From NCBI GenBank assembly GCA_022778715.1, contig JALFRW010000032.1, forward strand, positions 1 through 55,490: a DNA stretch of 55,490 bases, given 5' to 3'. The position numbers and the translations under genes are program-made. Below are positions 32,355-41,648 of the stretch, in pieces. This DNA is from Ezakiella sp. (lineage in GTDB: Bacteria; Bacillota; Clostridia; Tissierellales; Peptoniphilaceae). Position 1 is the first letter of the stretch, and each line of letters begins with the position of its first letter. The notes under the pieces were generated by a model. It worked only from the letters and a program-made list of their open reading frames with translations. It made no database searches and had not been told where the DNA came from.

Positions 32355-33350
32355 ATGGACAAGATAACACTTCAAAAGAAGACTGTTGAAGAGGCAGTGC
32401 TTGAAGGGTTGAAACTTCTAAATGCAAAAAGAGAAGATGTTATAATCGAAGTTGTCGAAGAAGGGCAAAAAGGTTTTTTGGGTCTAATCGGCTCAAAAGA
32501 TGCTAAAGTTACAATTGTGAAAAAGGATTCCCCGGAGGCTATAAACTATACAGACAACGAAAGAGAATCATATACAAAAAATGCAGCAACAAATATTTTG
32601 AAAGAAGCCGGAGAAAAGATTGTAAATGCAGGAAATACAGTTGCAGATACAGCAACTGTTGCTGCTGAAAGTGCAATCGAAAGTATTTCTGATTTTGCAG
32701 AAGATGCAAAAGAATCCATCAAAGATATGGCAGAAGCTGCAGCAGAAAAGTTTGAAGATTTAAAAGAAGATACAAGCGAAAAAGTGGAAGATTTAGGCGA
32801 CACTATTGGACAAAAGGTAGAGGAAGTTAAATCTAAATTTAGAAAGAACAATGAAGAACTTTTCGTTCAATTTGCTACACCTGAGGAAGCCACCGAAAAT
32901 TGCAAAGTTTTCTTGGAAGATTTAATGCACAAAATGGGTTATGCCGGTCATGTCGAAATTATTCCGCCGGTAGAAGAAGATGAAAACTATGTGCTGGATA
33001 TTGTTCCGGACGATTTCAAGATGAATTCAAGATTTATTGGCAAGAAGGGCGACACATTGTCCGCAATTGGATATCTTGTGAATATTTATCTCAGAAATCA
33101 TTTTACTCAAAATATGATAATTGAAGTGGATTGCGGAGATTATATCTATGAAAAGCAAGAAGATTTGAGAAGCTATGCAAGAATGGCTGCAAAGAGAGCA
33201 TTAAACGAAGGCGAATACACTTTAAGACCTATGAATGCGTATGACAGAAGAATAATTCATAAAGAAATCAACAATATAGAAGGCGTCACTACCCATTCAG
33301 AGGGTGAAGAACCTAAACGTCGCATTGTTGTGATTCGTGACCCGCAATAG
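32355..33350 (+). CDS. jag: RNA-binding protein Jag/KhpB with a long helical insert
   Basis: This 331-residue protein has an N-terminal Jag domain (residues about 1-55, VEEGQKGFLGLIGSKDAKV), a KH domain with FIGKKGDTLSAIGYLVN, and a C-terminal R3H domain with EYTLRPMNAYDRRIIH. KhpB/EloR proteins bind RNA and affect cell elongation. Between the Jag and KH domains lies an unusual acidic, Ala/Glu/Asp-rich stretch (about residues 75-165) of 11-residue-like repeats (EDAKESIKDMAEAAAEKFED), predicted to be amphipathic helix. The ATG with AAAGGGG 7 nt upstream is preferred to the adjacent GTG. The stop codon sits inside a terminator-like hairpin. Confidence 0.93.
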   Translation: MDKITLQKKTVEEAVLEGLKLLNAKREDVIIEVVEEGQKGFLGLIGSKDAKVTIVKKDSPEAINYTDNERESYTKNAATNILKEAGEKIVNAGNTVADTATVAAESAIESISDFAEDAKESIKDMAEAAAEKFEDLKEDTSEKVEDLGDTIGQKVEEVKSKFRKNNEELFVQFATPEEATENCKVFLEDLMHKMGYAGHVEIIPPVEEDENYVLDIVPDDFKMNSRFIGKKGDTLSAIGYLVNIYLRNHFTQNMIIEVDCGDYIYEKQEDLRSYARMAAKRALNEGEYTLRPMNAYDRRIIHKEINNIEGVTTHSEGEEPKRRIVVIRDPQ

Positions 33351-33365
33351 ACGGGTCTTTTTGTT
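33339..33365 (+). terminator. Terminator-like hairpin between jag and mnmE
   Basis: GACCCG and CGGGTC pair around a 7-nt loop that contains the jag stop codon, followed by TTTTTTGTT that runs directly into the mnmE ATG. No Shine-Dalgarno fits between them. The hairpin could attenuate transcription into mnmE or simply separate the two units. Confidence 0.7.
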
Positions 33366-34688
33366 ATGAGAACTATTGCAGCAATAAGTACCCCGCCGGG
33401 CAGAGGGGGTATCGGTATTGTAAGAATGAGCGGTGATGAATCGCTTGAGATTGTTAAAAAGATTTTCACGAAAAAAAATTTGACTCCTCGTTTTATGCAC
33501 TACGGCAAGATCGTGCACGAAGGCAGGACAATTGACGAAGTTTTGGTGTGCTTTTTTAAAGCACCTCAATCCTACACTTGCGAAGACATGGTGGAGATAT
33601 ATTGTCACGGAGGATATACTTCCTGTATGTTTATTTTGGAAATTTTGCAAGAGCTTGGGGCTCAACTTGCCGGACCGGGAGAATTTACAAAGCGCGCCTT
33701 TTTAAACGGCAGAATTGACCTATTGGAAGCGGAAGCGGTTGAAGGTATTATAAATTCTGAAACTAAGGAGGAGCAACTTTTATACACTGACGTGCTTGGA
33801 GGAAAACTTACTCAAAAATTGGACGAAGTTTTACAAAAACTCGTCTATTTAATCAGCGAATGTGAAGCAAAAATAGATTATCCGGAGTTAGGCGACGTGG
33901 ACGATATGAAAGATAAAATTGCGGAAATCAAAGACGATTTAAACAGTTTTATTGAAGATGAAAAGCGTACCGCGTATATTAGAGAAGGTCTCAGCCTTGC
34001 GATTATCGGCAGGCCGAATGTGGGAAAGAGCAGTCTTTTAAATGCACTTTCAAACAAAAATAGAGCAATCGTTACCGACATAGAAGGCACGACGCGCGAT
34101 ATGATTGAGGAGGTTATAAACTACGAAGGATTAAATATTAAGCTTATTGACACTGCCGGCATTAGAAAAACCGATGAGATCATAGAGCAGGAAGGGATCC
34201 GGCTTTCAAAGGAAGCGGCTGAAAAATCCAATTTTGTGATTGTGATGATAGATGGTTCAAAGCCGCTTAAAAGCGAAGACTACGAGATTTTGGAATTTAT
34301 AGCTGAAAAAGAGAAAATAATTTTGGTAAATAAGTCAGATATAGGTATTGTCGTGGACACAAAAGAGCTGGAAAAATTTGGAGATGTGGCGTTTTGCTCC
34401 GTAAAAAATGACGAGGGCGTGCGTGAAGTGATGGCTACTATCAAGGATAAAATTGTTAGTGAAGTGGATTTTGATGCGACGAGCATTTTTAATCTAAGGC
34501 AAAGGGCTTTGATTAATTCTGCAATCGGAGAGCTAAAGCAAGCACTAATCGATGTAGATGTGATGCCGTTTGAAATTGTTGAAGTGGATTTGAGAGAGGC
34601 TCAGGAGTATATTTCTATGATCTTGGGCGTGAATGCCTCGGAGGATATTATAGATCAAGTGTTTAAAGATTTTTGCGTTGGGAAGTGA
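33366..34688 (+). CDS. mnmE: tRNA uridine-5-carboxymethylaminomethyl(34) synthesis GTPase MnmE
   Basis: This 440-residue GTPase works with MnmG to modify U34 of certain tRNAs. The N-terminal formyl-THF-binding domain begins TIAAISTPPGRGGIGIVRMSG. The G domain shows GRPNVGKSSLLN (about residue 216), the DTAG motif and NKSD. The C-terminus is the family CVGK. The start is fixed by homology although no ribosome site is visible, since a terminator-like T-run occupies the upstream bases. mnmG follows after 4 nt. Confidence 0.97.
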   Translation: MRTIAAISTPPGRGGIGIVRMSGDESLEIVKKIFTKKNLTPRFMHYGKIVHEGRTIDEVLVCFFKAPQSYTCEDMVEIYCHGGYTSCMFILEILQELGAQLAGPGEFTKRAFLNGRIDLLEAEAVEGIINSETKEEQLLYTDVLGGKLTQKLDEVLQKLVYLISECEAKIDYPELGDVDDMKDKIAEIKDDLNSFIEDEKRTAYIREGLSLAIIGRPNVGKSSLLNALSNKNRAIVTDIEGTTRDMIEEVINYEGLNIKLIDTAGIRKTDEIIEQEGIRLSKEAAEKSNFVIVMIDGSKPLKSEDYEILEFIAEKEKIILVNKSDIGIVVDTKELEKFGDVAFCSVKNDEGVREVMATIKDKIVSEVDFDATSIFNLRQRALINSAIGELKQALIDVDVMPFEIVEVDLREAQEYISMILGVNASEDIIDQVFKDFCVGK

Positions 34689-34692
34689 TCTG

Positions 34693-36579
34693 ATGGGTTT
34701 TTTTGCAGAATATGAATTGGTCGTAGTGGGAGCTGGGCATGCAGGGTGCGAAGCGGCTATTGCAGCAGCAAATATGGGAATAAAAACTCTAATTGTCACG
34801 ATGAATTTGGACGGTATTGCGGCACTTTCCTGCAATCCTAACATAGGCGGTACGGGCAAAGGACATTTGGTGCGCGAAATTGATGCACTCGGCGGATATA
34901 TGGCGCTAAATATAGACAAAGTTTATTTGCAATCGCGCATTTTAAATATTTCAAAGGGTCCTGCAGTGCATAGTTTGCGTGTACAAGCAGATAAGGTCAG
35001 ATATCATGAAGAAATGAAAAAGAAACTTGAAAACACGAAAAATCTTACTCTAAGGCAAATGGAAGTTACCGATATTATTATTGCAGACGGTGAAGTAAAA
35101 GGAATTGTCGTGCGTGACGGCAGAAAAATAAAAGCTGATGCGGTTGTGATTGCAACGGGCACATATCTTGGAGGAAAAGTGTTTATTGGTTCTATAGTTT
35201 ATTCCTCCGGGCCGGATGGCAGATTTCCGTCAAACATTCTTTCTGAGAATTTAAAAAATCACGGTATAACTTTGAGAAGACTAAAAACCGGAACTCCGGC
35301 AAGAGTGCATAGGGACAGCTTGGATTTAGATAAAATGGAAGTGCAGCACGGCGATGAGCAAATTACGCCATTTTCTTTTATGAATGATGAAGAAGATATC
35401 AAAAGAAAACAGCTTGACTGCTATCTTACACACACAAACAGGAGATTGCACGATTTTATTCGAGATAATATGGAAAAAAGCGCACTTTATGGAGGACTCA
35501 TTGAAGGTACGGGCCCAAGATATTGTCCATCAATTGAAGACAAAGTGAAGAGATTTCCGGACAGAGACGATCATCAAGTTTTCATTGAGCCGGAAAGTGA
35601 AAGTACAAAAGAAATGTATGTTCAAGGGATGAGCACTTCTATGCCGGAATATATTCAAGAACAAATGTACAAGATGATAAACGGTATGGAAAATTGTAAA
35701 ATAATGCGTCCGGGGTATGCTATTGAGTATGATGCGATTTTCGGTACGGATTTAAGATCCACTTTGGAATCCAAAAATATTAAAAATTTGTTTTTTGCAG
35801 GCCAAATTAATGGCAGCTCAGGCTACGAAGAAGCGGCTTGTCAAGGGCTTATCGCTGGAATAAATGCGGCTAGAAATATAAAAGGTGAAGCACCGTTTAC
35901 AATTAAAAGAGATGAAGGCTATATTGGAGTTTTGATAGACGACCTTGTAACAAAGATTTCTTATGAGCCCTACAGAATGATGACTGCAAGAGCGGAATAT
36001 CGCTTGAGCTTAAGACAAGATAATGCCGACTTGCGTCTCACAAAAAAAGGTTATGATATTGGACTTGCTTCAGAAAAAAGATATGAGCGCATGAAACACA
36101 GAGAAGAGATTTTTAAAGAGGCAACTGAAGAATTAAAGAAATATGTTTTAACTCCAAAAGAAGAAACAAACGAGATTTTGCAAAAATTTACTGCTAAAAT
36201 AAAAACGGCGACAAGTTTACACGATATATTGAAACGACCTGAAGTTAGTATTTTTACACTTTTGGAGCATTTTCCAATTAAAACGGAGCTATCTCGCGAA
36301 CTTATGCTGCTTGTAGAAACCGAAATAAAATACGAAGGCTATATAAAAAAGACAAAAGAGAGAATTGAAAAACACCAAAAAGAAGAGGACAGAGTTCTTG
36401 GAGATAATTTTGATTATGACAGCGTAAAGGGACTAAAGAAAGAAGCTCTTCAAAAATTGAAGCAAATACGTCCGGAAACGCTTGCTCAAGCTTCGCGAAT
36501 CAGCGGAGTTAGCCCAAGTGACATCAATGTACTAATCATTCACATGGAACTGGAAAAAAGACACAAAAGGGAACAATAA
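34693..36579 (+). CDS. mnmG: tRNA uridine-5-carboxymethylaminomethyl(34) synthesis enzyme MnmG
   Basis: This 628-residue FAD protein is the partner of MnmE. The N-terminal dinucleotide fold is YELVVVGAGHAGCEAAIAAA, followed by SCNPNIGGTGKGHLVREIDA, RLKTGTPARV and LFFAGQINGSSGYEEAACQG. The C-terminal helical domain ends LRQ-like and contains QASRISGVSPSDINVL. GGAAGTGAT is a weak ribosome site. A TTG 15 nt earlier overlaps mnmE and is a less likely start. The stop overlaps the rsmG ATG. Confidence 0.97.
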   Translation: MGFFAEYELVVVGAGHAGCEAAIAAANMGIKTLIVTMNLDGIAALSCNPNIGGTGKGHLVREIDALGGYMALNIDKVYLQSRILNISKGPAVHSLRVQADKVRYHEEMKKKLENTKNLTLRQMEVTDIIIADGEVKGIVVRDGRKIKADAVVIATGTYLGGKVFIGSIVYSSGPDGRFPSNILSENLKNHGITLRRLKTGTPARVHRDSLDLDKMEVQHGDEQITPFSFMNDEEDIKRKQLDCYLTHTNRRLHDFIRDNMEKSALYGGLIEGTGPRYCPSIEDKVKRFPDRDDHQVFIEPESESTKEMYVQGMSTSMPEYIQEQMYKMINGMENCKIMRPGYAIEYDAIFGTDLRSTLESKNIKNLFFAGQINGSSGYEEAACQGLIAGINAARNIKGEAPFTIKRDEGYIGVLIDDLVTKISYEPYRMMTARAEYRLSLRQDNADLRLTKKGYDIGLASEKRYERMKHREEIFKEATEELKKYVLTPKEETNEILQKFTAKIKTATSLHDILKRPEVSIFTLLEHFPIKTELSRELMLLVETEIKYEGYIKKTKERIEKHQKEEDRVLGDNFDYDSVKGLKKEALQKLKQIRPETLAQASRISGVSPSDINVLIIHMELEKRHKREQ

Positions 36580-37256
36580 TGCATTTATCAAATGAAGAAA
36601 ATATAAAGATAGATAAGTATCTCGAGTTGATGGTGAAAAAAAACGAAGTAATGAATTTGACCGCCATAACCGACGAAAAAGAGATGAAAGTAAAACATGT
36701 GGAAGACAGCTTAACCGTGCTTGAAATTTTAGACGAGCTAAAGCCAAAAAGTTTGGTAGACGTGGGTACGGGTGCAGGGCTTCCGGGAATGATTATTAAA
36801 ATCACACGTCCGGAAATTGAAGTGCTGCTTATAGATAGCTTGAATAAAAGAATAAAATTTTTGGACGAAGTGATTTACGAGCTTGAGCTAAAAGGCATTT
36901 CTACAATGCACGCTCGTGCAGAAGAAGCTGCGAGAAAAAACGCCGATTCAAATGAAAGAGAAAAGTTTGACGTGGCAATTTCAAGAGCGGTTGCAAGGCT
37001 TAACACTCTTCTTGAATACAATTTGCCATTTGTAAAATTGGGCGGACACATGATTGCCATGAAAGGACCGGGGGCTGATGAAGAAATTGGGGAAGCAAAA
37101 AAAGCACTTGAAGTGCTTGGAGGAAAACTTGAAAAAGTAAAAAATCTAAATTTGTCAAATGGAGATGAGAGAAATATTGTGCTGATAAAAAAAATAAAAC
37201 CAACTCCGCAAAAATATCCTCGAACCGGAAACAAGCCAAAGACAAATCCACTATAA
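36579..37256 (+). CDS. rsmG: 16S rRNA (guanine(527)-N7)-methyltransferase
   Basis: This 225-residue SAM-dependent enzyme shows the RsmG motifs NLTAITDEKEMKVKHVEDSL, LVDVGTGAGLPGMIIKI, LLIDSLNKRIKFLDEV and FDVAISRAVARL. It modifies G527 in the 530 loop of the small subunit. The gene starts in a TAATG overlap with mnmG and ends the conserved block. In many Firmicutes noc/parA/parB follow; here an accessory cluster does instead. The basic tail (KIKPTPQKYPRTGNKPKTNP) is common in the family. Confidence 0.96.
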   Translation: MHLSNEENIKIDKYLELMVKKNEVMNLTAITDEKEMKVKHVEDSLTVLEILDELKPKSLVDVGTGAGLPGMIIKITRPEIEVLLIDSLNKRIKFLDEVIYELELKGISTMHARAEEAARKNADSNEREKFDVAISRAVARLNTLLEYNLPFVKLGGHMIAMKGPGADEEIGEAKKALEVLGGKLEKVKNLNLSNGDERNIVLIKKIKPTPQKYPRTGNKPKTNPL

Positions 37257-37309
37257 CTGAAATTTTATGGATTTTTTATAATGCGTGCAAAATAAATATT
37301 TTATTTTTG

Positions 37310-37345
37310 AAATATACTTTTTATTTTTAAAAAGTATATTTTTTT
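37310..37345 (+). terminator. Terminator after rsmG
   Basis: AAATATACTTTTT and AAAAAGTATATTT form a long AT-rich stem with a short loop, followed by further T residues. The stem is low in G+C but nearly perfect. Confidence 0.65.
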
Positions 37346-37416
37346 AACAATTTATATTTATCAATATATTGAATTAAATTAATATTAAAAACGCAAAAAC
37401 AAAAATTAAAACAATA

Positions 37417-37445
37417 TTGAATATATTTAAAAAACATGTTAAACT
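37417..37445 (+). promoter_or_regulatory. Possible promoter of the ATP-grasp locus
   Basis: TTGAAT and TAAACT are spaced by 17 nt, 27 nt before the first ATG, which has an AGGAGATAAGG ribosome site. The surrounding DNA is so AT-rich that other hexamers are possible. Confidence 0.35.
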
Positions 37446-37471
37446 ATATATAACATTTATAGGAGATAAGG

Positions 37472-38295
37472 ATGAATAACTTTACTTTTACTTCAAAAAT
37501 GGTAGATATAGCAGATTTTATATGTTACAATAGACCATTAGCAAATAGAAATTTCGATCAAATATTCATGCATGCAAGTGATATGATTAGGTAAACTATT
37601 TATTCTGGCGAATTTACTAAAGAGAAAGAAATAGTGTTTTTAGGAGATGGCGACGGTATGAGTTCCAGCTTAGTTTTATTTTCAGAGGCGGGTATTATTC
37701 CTAAAATAAAGAGCGCAACAGTTTTAGATTTTGATGAAAGAATTTTAAATGGCATTTTAAGATGCAGAGATAAACATGGTGTGAAAATAGAAATGAATTT
37801 AGAATTGTACAATGTAATAGAGCCAATACCAAAAAAATATCAAGGAAAATTTGATTTTTTCTACATTAATCCACCTTATGGTTCAAAGAATGAGGGACTA
37901 AGCTCAATAGTGTGGCTTTATAGATGCATGGATTTGATAAAGAAAGATGCAGAAGGAATTATTGTAATCCCGTATGATTCAAATATTGAATGGACGAAAG
38001 ATGCGATGGTTAAAATACAGAAATTTTTAATTGACAACGGGTTTGTATTAAAGAAATGATTACAGATTCGCATTATTATCATTTGGATGATAATCCCAAA
38101 CTTACATCTTCATCTTTATTGGTTGAAAGAGCGGCTTATAAAAATAGCAAATATCAGGATAAATATATGCCATTTGAATTGGTTAAAAATTTATATGGCG
38201 ATTTTTTAAAAATACACAGATACATATATGATGATAACACACTTTTTGGAAAGCCGCATTATGATTGGAAATATGGTGATGACAGTTGGAAATAA
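37472..38295 (+). pseudogene. BpsA-like SAM-dependent transferase, interrupted
   Basis: Read through two lesions, this is a roughly 275-residue class I SAM-dependent transferase. The cofactor loop is VFLGDGDGMSSS (about residue 55), an acidic second strand reads ATVLDFDERIL, and FDFFYINPPYGSKNEG lies at about 130. The pattern resembles bis-aminopropyl spermidine synthase-family proteins (BpsA), which transfer aminopropyl groups, but methyl transfer is equally possible. The first lesion is an in-frame TAA at 37592. The second is a one-base shift near 38045-38056, after which MITDSHYYHLDDNPKLTSSS resumes in another frame. It is the first gene of the locus and its stop overlaps the next start by 10 nt. 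Confidence 0.7.
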
Positions 38296-39976
38296 AAAGA
38301 ATTAAAGTTCAAACAGTTTCATATTTACTTTTGGTGGGCACTGTAATTTTTAATTTGTTTAAATATGCGGGAGTTGTATCTTTTGTAAATATAGCTATAA
38401 AATATTTGAACAAAAACAGCTTAAATAAATTTGATATTTTGCTCGTGGTTTTGTATTTTTTAGGAGTGATATTTTCTCCGCTTTTTGATTCTTTATATGA
38501 AATGTATATTAATAGAGTTCGAATGGAAATACATGAATATAATTTTATGAGCAAATTTTTACAATCCGCAGCATTGTCTTTTGAAAATGTAAATGATAAA
38601 TCCTTAAAGAAGGCAAAAAATTATTTTATGTATAGTTGGATGGGATATCAAAGGTTGATGGAAAATATAAAAATTATTTTGGGAGGACTTCTTTCAATTA
38701 TCTATATTTTCTTCATTTCTGATAAATATGTTAGAATTGTTATCCTTAGTGCAATGGCACTTTTTGTGATTATGAATATTATCACCTCAAAGGTGGAAAA
38801 TGATGTGGAATCTCGTGTAAAAAATAGCGGCAAGATTTTAGATTATTATTTTTCACTAATAACGGATAGAAGTAGTGTGACCGATATTAAGAGTAATGGT
38901 TATTCAAATGTCATAAGAGAATTCATGATAGATCATTATAACAAAAGTAAAACCATTGTTAAAAATTTTAAATATAAAATAGCTTTGTCGAATATCGGTT
39001 CAATAATACCTTCATTACTTGGATTTATATGGTTGTTTTTTCTTGTAAAAAAAGGCATTATAACTTATCAAAATGCAATTGTAACTTTAGTCGGACTACG
39101 TGTTATAAATAGTTTTATCTTAAGTTTCATAAAAATGCGCCATATTTGAGGTCGGATTTGAATTTAAGGAAAACTTATTTTAAAGTTGATAAATATATGT
39201 CAAATAGATTGGAACAAGAAATATCAAAGCAAAAATTAAATTATATAAACGAAATTGAATTTCGCGATGTATCTTTTAAATATAAAAATTCTGATGTTTA
39301 TTCACTGAAAAATTTTTCTTATTCATTTAAAAGTGGTAAAAGTTATGCCTTGGTTGGAAAGAGTGGTGCCGGCAAAACAACTATTATAAATTTAATACTC
39401 GGATTTTTAGAACCAACCGAGGGGAAAATTTTAGTTAATAATATAGATCTTAGAAATATAGATAAGTTTAGCTACTACAATTTAATATCATCAGTATTTC
39501 AAGATTCTGAATTTTTACCTTTTAAAATATCAGAAAATTTAAGCTTTACAAATAAAGAATTCAATTACGATAAAGAAGCAGATAGATTTTTTAGAAATAA
39601 TACACCTAATATTTCTCAATATTTTAGCGACACATTCTACAAAGAAGGCAGAAATTTTTCGGGCGGAGAAAAAAATGCTTTAAATATTTTAAGGTCGTTA
39701 AGCAAATGTTCACAATGTACAATTTTAGATGAAGCCACTGCAGCTATGGATATTATAAATGAAATAGAAACGATAAAGACTTTTGTTAATTTGATGAAAG
39801 ATAAGTTGGCTATTATTGTTACTCACAGGCTTCCTATTTCCAAATTTTGCGATGAAATTTTAGTAATAGATGATGGGTTACTCATTGAGTCGGGAAATTA
39901 TAAAGACTTGTTAGAATTAGATGGTAGATATAAGTTGCTTAATGATATTCAAAATGAGGGTTATGAATATGAATAG
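38286..39976 (+). pseudogene. ABC exporter half-transporter, frameshifted
   Basis: The first part (to a TGA at 39147) is the membrane domain, with several hydrophobic segments. The second, in another frame, continues as APYLRSDLNLRKTYFKVDKY and a complete nucleotide-binding domain: Walker A GKSGAGKTT, signature FSGGEKNAL, Walker B CTILDEATAAMD, H-loop IIVTHR. A one-base change in the A5 run at 39131-39135 (CATAAAAATGCG) would restore a single 563-residue protein. This could be a real mutation, slippage-based phase variation, or an assembly error. The start is TTG with GGTGAT 5 nt upstream. It would pair with the next gene as a heterodimer. Confidence 0.8.
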
Positions 39977-41648
39977 ATATTTAAAAATGATAAAATCATC
40001 AGATAAAAATTTATATTTTAATATAATTTATATAGGAATTTTTATTATGGTTTTAGAAGTTTTGAGTGTTTTGACACCTATTATTTTTATAGCCTCGCTC
40101 AACAGTTCCGGCTACATTTATTTGGCTTTATCAATATTATTTATGCTTTTATATGCAATATTCATACCTTACCTAAAATTAAAGTTTACATTATTATCGG
40201 AGTTGACTGTAGATGCAATAAAAATAAATAAATATTCGAGCACAATAGATCTGTCGTTTTATGATGTATATGTAAAAAATAAAAAGAACTTGTCAAATTT
40301 TATTTTTTCGATGAATAATCAGTCATTAGTTTTGCGATTTAACAATGCAATATTAAAATTTTGCTCGGCTATAGCAACTTCACTTGCTTTAATTATAAAC
40401 ATAATATTAATAGATATCCGCGTTGCTTTAGTCAGCTTGATTTTTATATTGCTAACATTTGTGATCAATTTTTATGAAAGAAAAATGGTGTCAGAAAGAA
40501 GCAAAAAAATTAGAGATATTAACTTCGGATTGGATTTTTTTGAAAGTGAGCCTTTTAAATCTAATTTCATTTTTGACAACGCCATATATAATTATACAAA
40601 ATTCTTTTTGAAAAAGATGTATAATTATTTTATTAATTTATTTAATGGGGTAAAGAGAATAGAAATTAATATCGGAATTTTAAAATCTTTAGCAAGTGTG
40701 TTTTCATTTTTTGCTATATTTTCCGTTCCTTTAACTATTAGATATTTAGATATAGATTTATATATGGGAATTAATATTCTGTTTTCTAACATTTTGATTG
40801 CTAAAACTGTTGGGGATATAATAGATTCATTTTCTAAAGTTCAATTATTAAAAGTGCAATTTAATCAAAATATTTTTTTCGAAATGGATAAAACTGACAC
40901 TAAATCAACAATTTTGGCGGATGGGGAATTCGTAAATTTTAAAAATATATCACATTCTTTTGATGATAAAAATCAAGTGCTGCAAGGATTAGATTTCTCA
41001 ATAAAAGAGGGAGAAATCGTTGCAATTGTCGGAGAAAACGGGTCGGGAAAAAGTACACTTATTAATATTTTGACAGGAGTTATAATACCTAGCGATGGCA
41101 AATTAGAATTAGGTAATGATATCAAAATTTCTGTATCAAATCAAATACCGATATTGTTTCCGGAAAGCATTAAAGATAATGTAATTATGAATAGGGATTA
41201 TAGTTTTGAAAACTATAATCAAGCTTTGTTAATTACACAGTTTAATGATGTATTGAAGGCTAATTGTTTAAATGACGATAGGTGTTTAATGAGTGAATAT
41301 AATGAAGACGGAATATCGCTTTCGGGGGGAGAGAGAGTCAGATTATATATAGCGAGAAATATATATGAATTTGGCGATATATTAATAATGGATGAACCGA
41401 CAGCTTCTTTGGACAGCGAACTGGAGCGAGATATATTCAATAATTTACTCAATGTTAAAAATTTTAAGACCAAAATTTTTATTTCTCACAGATTAGCTAA
41501 TTGCAAAAAAGCGGATAGAATAATTTTTTTATGCGACGGTAAAATTAGTGAGATGGGAACACATGAAGAACTTATGATTAGAAAGGGAGAATATTACGAG
41601 CTTTTTATGAAACAACAATGTTTATATGCGGAGGGAAAACTTGATTAA
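39969..41648 (+). CDS. ABC transporter ATP-binding/permease of the ATP-grasp locus
   Basis: This 559-residue half-transporter has an exporter-type membrane domain (about residues 15-310, Phe/Ile-rich segments) and a nucleotide-binding domain with Walker A GENGSGKST (about 355), signature LSGGERVRLYIARN, Walker B ILIMDEPTASLD and H-loop FISHRL. It lacks a peptidase domain. The chosen ATG has TGAGGG 8 nt upstream and overlaps the previous stop in ATGAATAG; the longer frame would need a start deep in the previous gene. It presumably exports the product made by the BpsA-like and ATP-grasp enzymes around it. Confidence 0.88.
   Translation: MNRYLKMIKSSDKNLYFNIIYIGIFIMVLEVLSVLTPIIFIASLNSSGYIYLALSILFMLLYAIFIPYLKLKFTLLSELTVDAIKINKYSSTIDLSFYDVYVKNKKNLSNFIFSMNNQSLVLRFNNAILKFCSAIATSLALIINIILIDIRVALVSLIFILLTFVINFYERKMVSERSKKIRDINFGLDFFESEPFKSNFIFDNAIYNYTKFFLKKMYNYFINLFNGVKRIEINIGILKSLASVFSFFAIFSVPLTIRYLDIDLYMGINILFSNILIAKTVGDIIDSFSKVQLLKVQFNQNIFFEMDKTDTKSTILADGEFVNFKNISHSFDDKNQVLQGLDFSIKEGEIVAIVGENGSGKSTLINILTGVIIPSDGKLELGNDIKISVSNQIPILFPESIKDNVIMNRDYSFENYNQALLITQFNDVLKANCLNDDRCLMSEYNEDGISLSGGERVRLYIARNIYEFGDILIMDEPTASLDSELERDIFNNLLNVKNFKTKIFISHRLANCKKADRIIFLCDGKISEMGTHEELMIRKGEYYELFMKQQCLYAEGKLD

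Noticed and set aside
37257-37471. Search for a ribosomal precursor peptide of the ATP-grasp locus
   Set aside because: Only ORFs of a few codons without ribosome sites are present (for example four codons after an ATG near 37281); nothing resembles a leader-core peptide.
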